Shown in pieces: positions 1 to 5,739 of a stretch of 8,877 nt of DNA. The DNA is taken from positions 1 through 8,877 of the forward strand of contig PXOY01000004.1 of NCBI GenBank assembly GCA_003021915.1. Direction: 5' to 3'. A program made the position numbers and the translations under genes. The number at the start of each line of letters is the position of its first letter. The first letter of the stretch is position 1. The DNA comes from Parcubacteria group bacterium SW_4_49_11. GTDB taxonomy: Bacteria > Patescibacteriota > Minisyncoccia > SW-4-49-11. The notes below the pieces were generated by a model. That model saw only the letters and a program-made list of their open reading frames with translations. It was not told the origin of the DNA and did not search any database.

Positions 1-15
1 ATCCGCAGAATTACA

Positions 16-78
16 GTAGCACGTAGCGCGTAGCAAGGAAATAGTATTTAGTAGTTAGTATTTGGTATTTGGAATGGA
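16..78 (-). repeat. Heptamer-period repeat array, left inverted copy
   Basis: Nine consecutive 7-bp units fill this stretch with no change of phase. On the plus strand they read GTAGCAC, GTAGCGC, GTAGCAA, GGAAATA, GTATTTA, GTAGTTA, GTATTTG, GTATTTG, GAATGGA. The reverse complement of 2460-2529 has the same units in nearly the same order, and 30-58 is a perfect 29-bp inverted match to 2480-2508. The array abuts the GTATATC hairpin array at 80-162. Heptanucleotide tandem repeats are known from other bacteria (for example the STRR repeats of cyanobacteria), but I do not recognise this family by name and infer no function. Confidence 0.75.
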
Positions 79-79
79 A

Positions 80-162
80 GATATACCGTAGATATATGTG
101 TCCTGCGGACACGATACATGTGCTCTTCGAGCACGATATACAGTGGATATAAATTGATATAC
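80..162 (-). repeat. RTATATC phased-heptamer and hairpin array, copy 1 (inverted)
   Basis: On the plus strand the heptamers GATATAC/GATATAT/GATACAT/GATATAA start at 80, 91, 113, 135, 146 and 156, so spacings are 11, 22, 22, 11 and 10 bp. The two 22-bp intervals hold perfect hairpins: 98-112 (6-bp stem, 3-nt loop) and 120-134 (6-bp stem, 3-nt loop). Read on the minus strand, the heptamers become GTATATC/ATGTATC/ATATATC and the loops are GCA and GAA closed by C-G. This is the reverse-oriented counterpart of the arrays at 392-451 and 2377-2458. The stem sequences are entirely different from those copies while the heptamers and layout are kept. Confidence 0.75.
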
Positions 163-350
163 CGTCAATATTACGGGTGTGTTTCCCTGCTCAACGCCAG
201 AAAGAAAGTAGCTAACGGCAATCCTCTGAAAATAGGCTTTCGACAGAAAGCCGTAAAAAACAGGATGTTTTTTGAGTGACCGTGACATTTCGAACCGAAG
301 GTTTTTACTTTTCTCTTTAAAAAGAGGAAGACACACTTTATATCCAAACA
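163..350. other. Non-coding spacer with small inverted repeats
   Basis: I see no gene here. Open frames crossing it also run through the hairpin repeats and resemble nothing I know. It contains the 13-mer CCTCTGAAAATAG at 223-235 (also at 2262-2274), a hairpin at 235-252, a short AACC-GAA-GGTT inverted repeat at 293-303, and an inverted repeat CTCTTT/AAAGAG at 313-326. The last two correspond in order to CCC-TTC-GGG and CTCCTTT/AAAGGAG at 2291-2322, so this spacer and 2262-2322 look like diverged copies of one module in the same orientation. The text around 283-300 resembles a GACATTTCGA-type intergenic repeat I recall from several phyla; that is from memory only. Confidence 0.45.
235..252 (-). 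terminator. Possible weak intrinsic terminator or processing hairpin
   Basis: A perfect 7-bp stem (GGCTTTC/GAAAGCC) with a 4-nt loop lies about 240 bp downstream of the pilin-propeller stop codon. On the minus strand it is followed by TATTTT, a weak U-tract, so it could end the pilin transcript. On the plus strand it is followed by A-rich sequence, which is not terminator-like. The distance from the stop codon and the poor U-tract keep confidence low; it may be just another hairpin of the repeat region. Confidence 0.25.
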
Positions 351-390
351 CTTGCTACTTACTACTTGCTACCTGCCACGAATCAACAAC
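351..390 (+). repeat. Heptamer units plus AATCAACAACC block, mid copy
   Basis: Heptamers TTGCTAC, TTACTAC, TTGCTAC, CTGCCAC run in phase from 352, followed by GAATCAACAACC leading into the GTATATC array. The stretch 351-399 matches 2572-2620 at 47 of 49 positions in the same orientation, so the two form a long direct repeat on either side of the pilin-propeller gene. Confidence 0.7.
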
Positions 391-391
391 C

Positions 392-451
392 GTATATCAA
401 GCCGTAAGGCTTATATATCGCGCCGCCAGGCGCATATATCCATCGTATATC
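392..451 (+). repeat. RTATATC phased-heptamer and hairpin array, copy 2
   Basis: Heptamers GTATATC (392), ATATATC (413), ATATATC (434) and GTATATC (445) are spaced 21, 21 and 11 bp. The two 21-bp intervals contain perfect hairpins of 14 nt: AAGCC-GTAA-GGCTT at 399-412 and GCGCC-GCCA-GGCGC at 420-433. The last interval is a 4-nt spacer. The stretch 392-440 matches 2399-2447 at 48 of 49 positions. Spacings of about one and two helical turns place all heptamers on one face of the DNA. Confidence 0.8.
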
Positions 452-460
452 AAAACTCTC

Positions 461-492
461 TGGCTTCCGGCTTCGGGCTTCTCATATGGTTT
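461..492. repeat. Short CCGGCTTCGGGCTTC repeat next to the pilin stop codon
   Basis: The 17-mer starting TTCCGGCTTCGGG at 465-481 recurs exactly at 2533-2549. Here it lies just downstream of the stop codon of the pilin-propeller gene; there it sits between two heptamer arrays. It has partial self-complementarity but no good stem followed by a U-tract on the minus strand, so I do not call a terminator. Confidence 0.5.
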
Positions 493-2187
493 CTACTTCT
501 CTCCCGTCGTGCTATACCGATACACTCTACTATTCGAATTTCCTATGATAAACATCTTCGTTCCATCTCCATTGAACGTAACGCCTAAAGGGTCATTATC
601 CTCTCCGGACACATCAAAGTTTTGATCATAACTCGCACTCCCAAGATCATACGCGGTCGATAAATCGTAACTGTAGACAGTATTGCTATTGCGTCCCACC
701 ACAAACATTTTCGTTCCATCGCCGTTGAACCTTACGTCCCGAGCATTACTATCCTCTGTGGAAACGTCAAACGTTTGATTATAACTCGCCGTACTGAGAT
801 CATACGCCGTAGACAAATCATAACTATACACGTTTCCGTTTTGTGCTCCCGCCACAAACATCTTTGTTCCGTCGCCGTTGAACGTCACGCCTGTAGGTAG
901 CCTAGCTCCGGTAAGGTCAAACGTCTGATTATAACTTGCCGTACTGATATCATACGCCGTCGACACATCGTAACTGTAGACATTATCGGTATCCTGTCCT
1001 ACCACAAACATTTTGGTCCCGTCGCCGTTGAACGTCATGCCCATAGGATTTCCATCCTCTCCGTACACGTCAAAGCTTTGAGTATAACTCGCCGTGCTGA
1101 TATCATACGCCGTACTCAAATCGTAGCTATACACGTTTTCGTTATTCTTTCCCGCCACAAACATCTTGGTTCCGTCGCCGTTGAACGCCATGCCCGTAGG
1201 GTTATTATCCTCTCCGGACACATCAAAGCTCTGGTTATAACTCGCACTTCCAAGATCATACGCTGTCGACAGATTGTAGCTATACACGCTATTACTATTG
1301 TATCCCATAACAAACATTTTGCTTCCATCTCCGTTGAACGCCATGCCCGTAGGATCACCATCTTGTCCGGATACATCAAAGCTTTGGTTGTAACTCGCAC
1401 TCCCAAGATCATACGCTGTCGACAAATCGTAACTATACACGTTATCGTTGTCATTTCCCACCAAAAACATCTTGGTTCCGTTTCCGTTAAACGTTACACC
1501 CCGAGGGTGAGTCCCCTCTCCGGATACGTCAAACTTTTGATTATAACTCGCCGTGCTAATATCATACGCCGTCGACAGATTATAGCTATACACGTTCTCG
1601 TTGTCACTTCCCACCACAAATATTTTGGTTCCATTCCCTCCAAACGTCACACCCTTGGGTCCACCCTCTCCGAACACGTCCAAGCTTTGGTTATCGTACG
1701 AAGCGCTCGAAAGACTATATCCCACCGATAACGTCGTCCCCGCTCGCTTCACAGAATTGTCTACCTCGGTGTTTGAAGCTTTGACCGCTATATTATCGTT
1801 TTCGTCTTTGCCCACTTCATACCCGGTATCTTCATTGGTGTCTGACGCCTGCGGATCGCGCGGTATGGCGGCCAGTTGGTCAGGCACCAACCCTGATAAA
1901 TCTACGTAATAATCCGGACAGTTACTCGGGGCAACCGCTTCCGTATCACATACTTCTTTATACGTGTTCACCTCTATCCCCGACGGATACTGCCCATTCT
2001 GGTCTAGGGAATACTGCTCGATTCCGTCCTTGAGCGTGCCCACCTCACTCTGCCGTTCGGCGTCGCGCACCTTCCCCAATTGCCTTTGCGGGTTGATCGC
2101 CACGATGACAATCGCCGCTAATATGCCGATTGCGGCTACCACGAGTAAAATTTCTAAAAGAGTGAAGGCTTTGGAATGTTTGAGCAT
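493..2187 (-). CDS. Type IV prepilin-like protein fused to an eight-unit beta-propeller repeat domain
   Basis: The protein has 564 residues. Residues 1-30 form a class III prepilin signal: short basic leader MLKHSKA, then FTLLEILLVV with the conserved Glu at mature position 5 and a hydrophobic helix to about residue 31. The residue before the cleavage point is Ala instead of the usual Gly. Residues 32-148 resemble a pilin/GspG-like globular region, with Cys80 and Cys90 as a possible disulfide and an IPRDPQ motif near 108. Residues 155-560 hold eight repeats of about 51 residues built on a GVTFNGDGTKMF half and an AYDLSTASYNQSFDVSGED half. The array starts with the second half and ends with the first, as expected for a circularly closed (velcro) propeller; the fold is inferred from this pattern. 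The product is probably exported and surface-exposed, perhaps as a pseudopilus-linked binding module. The ligand is unknown. The start is ATG with no strong Shine-Dalgarno site. It is separated from its neighbours by repeat-rich DNA, so it is probably a single-gene unit. Confidence 0.85.
   Translation of the reverse strand: MLKHSKAFTLLEILLVVAAIGILAAIVIVAINPQRQLGKVRDAERQSEVGTLKDGIEQYSLDQNGQYPSGIEVNTYKEVCDTEAVAPSNCPDYYVDLSGLVPDQLAAIPRDPQASDTNEDTGYEVGKDENDNIAVKASNTEVDNSVKRAGTTLSVGYSLSSASYDNQSLDVFGEGGPKGVTFGGNGTKIFVVGSDNENVYSYNLSTAYDISTASYNQKFDVSGEGTHPRGVTFNGNGTKMFLVGNDNDNVYSYDLSTAYDLGSASYNQSFDVSGQDGDPTGMAFNGDGSKMFVMGYNSNSVYSYNLSTAYDLGSASYNQSFDVSGEDNNPTGMAFNGDGTKMFVAGKNNENVYSYDLSTAYDISTASYTQSFDVYGEDGNPMGMTFNGDGTKMFVVGQDTDNVYSYDVSTAYDISTASYNQTFDLTGARLPTGVTFNGDGTKMFVAGAQNGNVYSYDLSTAYDLSTASYNQTFDVSTEDSNARDVRFNGDGTKMFVVGRNSNTVYSYDLSTAYDLGSASYDQNFDVSGEDNDPLGVTFNGDGTKMFIIGNSNSRVYRYSTTGEK
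508..1725 (-). repeat. Tandem 153-bp coding repeat (eight propeller units)
   Basis: The block encoding the NGDGTKMF motif recurs with its TTG anchor at plus positions 572, 725, 878, 1028, 1181, 1334, 1487 and about 1640. The period is 153 bp, with one 150-bp interval where a unit has lost a codon (around TGARL). The units are close at the DNA level, which points to amplification by recombination or slippage rather than ancient divergence. The unit nearest the N-terminus is the most diverged. Copy number could vary between strains. Confidence 0.85.
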
Positions 2188-2209
2188 GAGTATTTGTATA
2201 TGTTGGAGT

Positions 2210-2237
2210 ATATTACGTAAGGTATCATATCCTTCAA
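2210..2237 (-). promoter_or_regulatory. Candidate promoter for the pilin-propeller gene
   Basis: On the minus strand TTGAAG (2237-2232) and TAATAT (2215-2210) are separated by 16 bp, giving a sigma-70-like match. A start near 2203 would leave a leader of only about 15 nt before the ATG at 2187, consistent with the missing Shine-Dalgarno site. AT-rich DNA makes chance matches easy. Confidence 0.3.
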
Positions 2238-2261
2238 AACAGGTCTAATTACTGTAGTCTC

Positions 2262-2322
2262 CCTCTGAAAATAGATCCAAATCCTCCTTTCCCTTCGGGC
2301 TTTTCCTCCTTTAGAAAAGGAG
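2262..2322. repeat. Hairpin module shared with 223-327
   Basis: The 13-mer CCTCTGAAAATAG (2262-2274, also 223-235) is followed by CCC-TTC-GGG (2291-2299) and a 7-bp stem CTCCTTT/AAAGGAG with a 3-nt loop (2306-2322). The left region has the same order of elements with different stem bases. On the minus strand the first hairpin reads CCC-GAA-GGG, again a GNA loop closed by C-G. There is no U-tract after either stem on the minus strand, so it is not a convincing terminator. Confidence 0.5.
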
Positions 2323-2376
2323 AAAAACACAGCAAGGTACACCTACATAGTCACGTGCCAGTAGCAAAGCACAACT

Positions 2377-2458
2377 ATATATCAACGGTACATCTACTGT
2401 ATATCAAGCCGTAAGGCTTATATATCGCGCCGCCAGGCGCATGTATCAACCGTATATC
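2377..2458 (+). repeat. RTATATC phased-heptamer and hairpin array, copy 3
   Basis: Heptamers ATATATC (2377), GTACATC (2388), GTATATC (2399), ATATATC (2420), ATGTATC (2441) and GTATATC (2452) are spaced 11, 11, 21, 21 and 11 bp. The 21-bp intervals hold the hairpins AAGCC-GTAA-GGCTT (2406-2419) and GCGCC-GCCA-GGCGC (2427-2440). The 11-bp intervals have 4-nt spacers. It is in direct orientation to copy 2 (48 of 49 identical over the core) and inverted relative to copy 1. Confidence 0.8.
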
Positions 2459-2459
2459 T

Positions 2460-2529
2460 TTTATTCCAAATACTATATTCTAACTACTAAATACTATTTC
2501 CTTGCTACTCACTACCTGCTACATGCTAC
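2460..2529 (+). repeat. Heptamer-period repeat array, right copy
   Basis: Ten in-phase 7-bp units: TTTATTC, CAAATAC, TATATTC, TAACTAC, TAAATAC, TATTTCC, TTGCTAC, TCACTAC, CTGCTAC, ATGCTAC. Nearly all end in TAC or TTC. It follows the phased-hairpin array directly and is the inverted partner of 16-78, with one extra unit. Confidence 0.8.
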
Positions 2530-2571
2530 TTTTTCCGGCTTCGGGCTTCAGGATTCCGGCTTCTGTTTATT

Positions 2572-2620
2572 CTTGCTACTTACTACTTGCTACGTGCTAC
2601 GAATCAACAACCGTATATCA
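2572..2620 (+). repeat. Heptamer units, AATCAACAACC block and solo GTATATC
   Basis: TTGCTAC, TTACTAC, TTGCTAC, GTGCTAC in phase from 2573, then GAATCAACAACC and a single GTATATC at 2613-2619. It matches 351-399 at 47 of 49 positions. Unlike the mid copy, no hairpins follow the GTATATC; another heptamer array begins at once, so the hairpin part has been lost or was never inserted here. Confidence 0.7.
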
Positions 2621-2621
2621 C

Positions 2622-2670
2622 CAAATTCCACATTCTAAATACCAAATACTAAATACTAGATACTAATTTC
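2622..2670 (+). repeat. Heptamer-period array abutting the S41 protease stop codon
   Basis: Seven in-phase units: CAAATTC, CACATTC, TAAATAC, CAAATAC, TAAATAC, TAGATAC, TAATTTC. The final C is the first base of the stop triplet of the protease gene on the minus strand (CTA, read as TAG). The array therefore starts at the end of the coding sequence. Several units carry TAA or TAG on the plus strand and TAG on the minus strand. Confidence 0.7.
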
Positions 2671-3854
2671 TATTTCACTTCCTCCAACGCGCGCTGAAGT
2701 TGCGGATCATCTCCGGCGTTGATGTCCTCTTTCGTTCGTTCCACACTGATATCCGGAGAAAGACCTTCTTTGTTGATGTTGGTGCCGTTCGGAGTTAACC
2801 ATTCCGCGATGGTAACTTTCAGAGCCGAGCCGTCGGAAAGCTGCTTGATTTCCTGAACCGATCCTTTGCCAAAGGTTTGTTGGCCAAGAACCGTGGTTCC
2901 CTTAAGATCTCGAAGCCCTCCGGCTACAATCTCCGCGGCACTGGCCGATGCTTCATTGACGAGGACAACGGTTTGTACATCTTGGAATTGCGGACTGTGG
3001 TTCGTGCGTTTCGCTTCAACCTCTCCTCCGCGTTTTTTCTCTTTAACCGCCACCGAATCTTCTTTAACAAAGAGGCCGACAGTTCCGATAGCCGCTTGCA
3101 GTACACCGCCGCCGTTGTTCCTCAAATCAAGAATAAGCTTGTTGTTGTCTGTCTTCTGCAGTTCTTCAGAGACCGTCTTTCTTACATGCTGAGCGGTTTG
3201 CGATTTAAACTGCGTGATTTCCACATGCGCTACTCCCTGTTTCACACTGCCCTTCACGTCCGGGACGGTAATACTTCCCCGCGTGATGGTAATCTCTTTG
3301 GGTTCGCGCCTTCCATCCCGCTTAATGGTTAACGTAACGTCGGTGCCCTTTTTGCCCCGAATAAGCGTCACCGCCCGATCCACGGACATATTCTCTGTGG
3401 TTGTCTCATCAATTCGCAGTATCTTATCTCCCGCACGCAAACCGGCCTTCTCGGCGGGCATACCCTCCAACGGACTAATGATGACCAGTTGGTCGTTGCG
3501 GATACCAATGCGTGCGCCGATCCCCTCGAACTTGCCCTTGAGGCTTTGTTGGAACGTATCGTATTTTTCCGCGGAAAAATAGGTGGTATAGGGATCATCG
3601 AGCGCGTTCACCATTCCTTTCGCAGCTCCCTTCTCCAGGCTGGCGGTTTTGGAAAGCTCATCGGTATACAAGTAATTCCGATCAAGCACGTTGTATACCT
3701 CCTCAATTTTTTGGGAAGAAATCTCGGGAGAAGACCTCACGGCCGCAGCAGGCCACGATTTGAACTCCCACCACTGGGCGGGAATATAGTCACTCGCCCA
3801 CACACCTCCGGCGAACGCGGCACAGAATACGATAATCTTTACGAATAGTTTCAT
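2670..3854 (-). CDS. S41 family C-terminal processing peptidase (CtpA-like)
   Basis: A 394-residue serine protease that would cut envelope proteins near their C-termini. Residues 4-20 form an N-terminal hydrophobic signal or anchor, so it acts outside the membrane. A PDZ domain spans about 108-180 (GIGARIG, SPLEGMPAEKAGLRAGD). The S41 core includes LILDLRNNGGG at 240-250, the nucleophile region NEASASAAEI at 300-309 and FGKGSVQ at 328-334. The inferred Ser305-Lys330-Gln334 spacing (25 and 4) equals that of the E. coli Prc catalytic residues Ser452, Lys477 and Gln481. Length and order are normal for the family, and the C-terminal part is short. The start is ATG with no clear Shine-Dalgarno site; the GT2 stop lies 12 bp upstream, so it is probably the last gene of the glycan operon. 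Its substrate cannot be told from the sequence. Confidence 0.92.
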   Translation of the reverse strand: MKLFVKIIVFCAAFAGGVWASDYIPAQWWEFKSWPAAAVRSSPEISSQKIEEVYNVLDRNYLYTDELSKTASLEKGAAKGMVNALDDPYTTYFSAEKYDTFQQSLKGKFEGIGARIGIRNDQLVIISPLEGMPAEKAGLRAGDKILRIDETTTENMSVDRAVTLIRGKKGTDVTLTIKRDGRREPKEITITRGSITVPDVKGSVKQGVAHVEITQFKSQTAQHVRKTVSEELQKTDNNKLILDLRNNGGGVLQAAIGTVGLFVKEDSVAVKEKKRGGEVEAKRTNHSPQFQDVQTVVLVNEASASAAEIVAGGLRDLKGTTVLGQQTFGKGSVQEIKQLSDGSALKVTIAEWLTPNGTNINKEGLSPDISVERTKEDINAGDDPQLQRALEEVK

Positions 3855-3866
3855 ACAGCAGGTTGG

Positions 3867-4730
3867 TTACTTAAGAGCGGCCATCTTTTGGAGACGGGGG
3901 TTGGGATCTCCCAAATGCTTACGAAAGAAGGTCACACCGTCTTGCAGATGTTTGCGGAAGGCGAAGTTAAATAGGCTCGAGAGAGAGAGCGTGCCGCCGC
4001 TGGATTTCTGATAGTAATGATACAACATAGCCTCCGGATAGTACACCACCATATATCCGTTCTCCCACAGACGCCATGCAAAATCCGTATCCGAAAAATA
4101 CAAGAACAGATTCTCGTCAAGATGCCCGAGTTCTTCGGCGACGGAACGCCGATACATCACCGCCGCGCCGAGAACCCAATCCACCTTGCGCTCGCTATTC
4201 CAATCCCATCCGTCTTGGAGCAAAAATTCTTGGATACGTCGCTTGGCAAACGCAGATCGCCCCAGAGGGGTACGCCGATATAACGCAATCTGCGGGGTCG
4301 TAAACTGAAAGGCGGACCCTTGGACGGTACCATCGAAATTCAGCAGTTTCGGCCCCATCATTCCCACGTTCGGACGCTCTTTTAAAAAGGCAACCATCTG
4401 TTCTAGTTGCCCAGGGAGTACCACTACATCGGGATTCATGTTAAAGAGATACGTTCCTTTACTATGCCGCGCGCACGTGTTTACCGCCTGCGTAAATCCG
4501 GTGTTTGTTTTTTCTGCAAGCCTGATGGCTTCCGGATACTCTACAGAGACCATGTCCATGACCTCGTCTTGATCTTGAGAGCTGTTATCCAACACCACTA
4601 CCTCGTACGGAATGGAAATCTGCGCCTTTTTGATATATCGCAACGCATTGCGAAGAAGGTCTTTTTCGTTAAAACAGACGAGATTGATGGATAATTGAGG
4701 GTTCTCGGTACTCATGGACGACGCCATCAC
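3867..4730 (-). CDS. GT2 family glycosyltransferase (rhamnosyltransferase-like)
   Basis: A GT-A fold inverting transferase that probably adds a sugar to a lipid-linked glycan on the cytoplasmic side. From the upstream GTG start it has 287 residues: nucleotide-binding strand SINLVCFNEKDLL (14-26), VVVLDNSSQD (44-53), the DxD-equivalent MNPDVVV (98-104), DWVLGAAVMYRRS (184-196) and the acidic FSDTDFAWRL (212-221). No membrane segment is obvious. Three starts are close together: GTG at 4730, ATG at 4727 and ATG at 4715. The GTG overlaps an AGGTG sequence that could instead be the ribosome site for the ATG at 4715, which begins MSTENPQ like the other GT2 gene (MSTDRS); I favour 4715. It starts just after the LCP stop codon and lies 12 bp before the protease gene. 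The sugar donor and acceptor cannot be read from the sequence. Confidence 0.9.
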   Translation of the reverse strand: MMASSMSTENPQLSINLVCFNEKDLLRNALRYIKKAQISIPYEVVVLDNSSQDQDEVMDMVSVEYPEAIRLAEKTNTGFTQAVNTCARHSKGTYLFNMNPDVVVLPGQLEQMVAFLKERPNVGMMGPKLLNFDGTVQGSAFQFTTPQIALYRRTPLGRSAFAKRRIQEFLLQDGWDWNSERKVDWVLGAAVMYRRSVAEELGHLDENLFLYFSDTDFAWRLWENGYMVVYYPEAMLYHYYQKSSGGTLSLSSLFNFAFRKHLQDGVTFFRKHLGDPNPRLQKMAALK

Positions 4731-4734
4731 CTAC

Positions 4735-5739
4735 TTACGAGGATGCTAACAGACGATCTATGGTCTGTTGAAGAGCATCATACGAGCCTCCTTTTGGCAC
4801 GATAATATACTGGCCCTGTCCATCTTTCGAAGAGGTGAGCACCTCTGATGACGTCGTAAACCCTTTGGTCTGCATGTTCTGAAGATCGAGTGCTTTGCCG
4901 ACGCGTAATCCTTCCTTAATTTCTTGGGGGCTCATCGTGGTTTTCATATTTCCTTCCAAAGATTGCATCAGATTAAACACAAACTGGGGGTTCGTAAATA
5001 CGCCCTGTTGTTCCATTTCTCGCTTGATGGCTTTGACCACCGCTCGTTGGCGTCGAGAACGGTCAAAATCGCTGGTGGAAAGCCGAGATTGTACGTACTT
5101 GCGGGCACGCTGACCGTTCATGTCCACTTCTCCCTCCGGTACGCGCAACCCACCGTAATTGTCATCCACCAACGGTTTCTCGACATTTACGGTTATGCCG
5201 TTCAATTGGTTCACAATCCGTTCAAAGGCGATAAAGTCAATGCGAACTCCGTAATGAATCGGCGTGTCTGTTACCGATTCCACCGTCTGCATGGCCGTTT
5301 CCACGCCCACCGGCGGGTTTTCTTGGGCGCCGAGCGCGTGAGGCCGATTCAGCTTATACTTTTGTTGGTACCCGGGGACCGAGACATACATGTCGCGCGG
5401 CAGAGAAATAAGCGTAGCGGTTTTCTGTTCTCGATCAATCGACATAATCATAATCGAATCGGTCAGCAAGCCGCCGTGATTGTCGTACTGCCCGCGCATA
5501 CCTAAAATCAAAATATTCGTACGCCCCTCCGTCTGATCTAAGGGAGAGTTGGCCCACGGAGAGATGGCCGAAAACGTGTCCCCCAGAGACGCCTGCTGTT
5601 CGGTTACGCTGTTCATCGTATCGTGCACCTCACGGAAAAAAAACGCGCTCGTTGCTCCGCCCACAAGTACAAGCACTATCAAAACGCCTCCGGCGATTTT
5701 CATCATCCGTCGTCGTTGTCGTTTCCGACGTCTCTTCAC
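4735..5739 (-). CDS. LytR-CpsA-Psr (LCP) family cell-wall polymer ligase
   Basis: A 334-residue membrane-anchored phosphotransferase. LCP proteins move glycopolymers from undecaprenyl pyrophosphate onto peptidoglycan. The sequence has a very basic N-terminus (residues 1-14), one membrane helix (about 14-35) and an extracytoplasmic LCP domain at about 74-245. The domain motifs are NILILG (75-80), LLTDSIMIMSID (91-102), ISLPRDMYV (111-119) and a C-terminal Arg/Asp-rich motif YVQSRLSTSDFDRSRRQR (215-232). Asp94, Arg115, Asp116, Arg219, Asp226 and Arg227 are the likely pyrophosphate- and metal-binding residues by family comparison. It starts with GTG overlapping the TGA of the GT4 gene (GTGA, 4 bp), so translation is probably coupled; an ATG at 5706 would remove the basic leader. 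It sits among three glycosyltransferase genes, which fits a role in attaching the glycan they make. Confidence 0.92.
   Translation of the reverse strand: MKRRRKRQRRRMMKIAGGVLIVLVLVGGATSAFFFREVHDTMNSVTEQQASLGDTFSAISPWANSPLDQTEGRTNILILGMRGQYDNHGGLLTDSIMIMSIDREQKTATLISLPRDMYVSVPGYQQKYKLNRPHALGAQENPPVGVETAMQTVESVTDTPIHYGVRIDFIAFERIVNQLNGITVNVEKPLVDDNYGGLRVPEGEVDMNGQRARKYVQSRLSTSDFDRSRRQRAVVKAIKREMEQQGVFTNPQFVFNLMQSLEGNMKTTMSPQEIKEGLRVGKALDLQNMQTKGFTTSSEVLTSSKDGQGQYIIVPKGGSYDALQQTIDRLLASS

Noticed and set aside
55..351. 98-codon minus-strand frame and plus-strand frames at 272-625 and 352-588 in the left intergenic region
   Set aside because: They run through the hairpin and heptamer repeats or into the pilin gene, have no ribosome site, and their sequence is explained by the repeats.
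1078..1731. 217-codon open frame antisense to the propeller repeats
   Set aside because: It exists because the 153-bp repeat is a multiple of three, so an antisense frame stays open across units. The product is a repetitive basic sequence with no recognisable start context.
2306..2322. Intrinsic terminator for the operon at the CTCCTTT/AAAGGAG stem
   Set aside because: It lies about 350 bp past the protease stop, and on the minus strand it is followed by GAAAAGCCC rather than a U-tract.
352..2670. CRISPR array from the regularly spaced short repeats
   Set aside because: Repeats are 7 bp with 4-nt or hairpin spacers, spacers recur between copies, and there is no cas gene. This is not CRISPR architecture.
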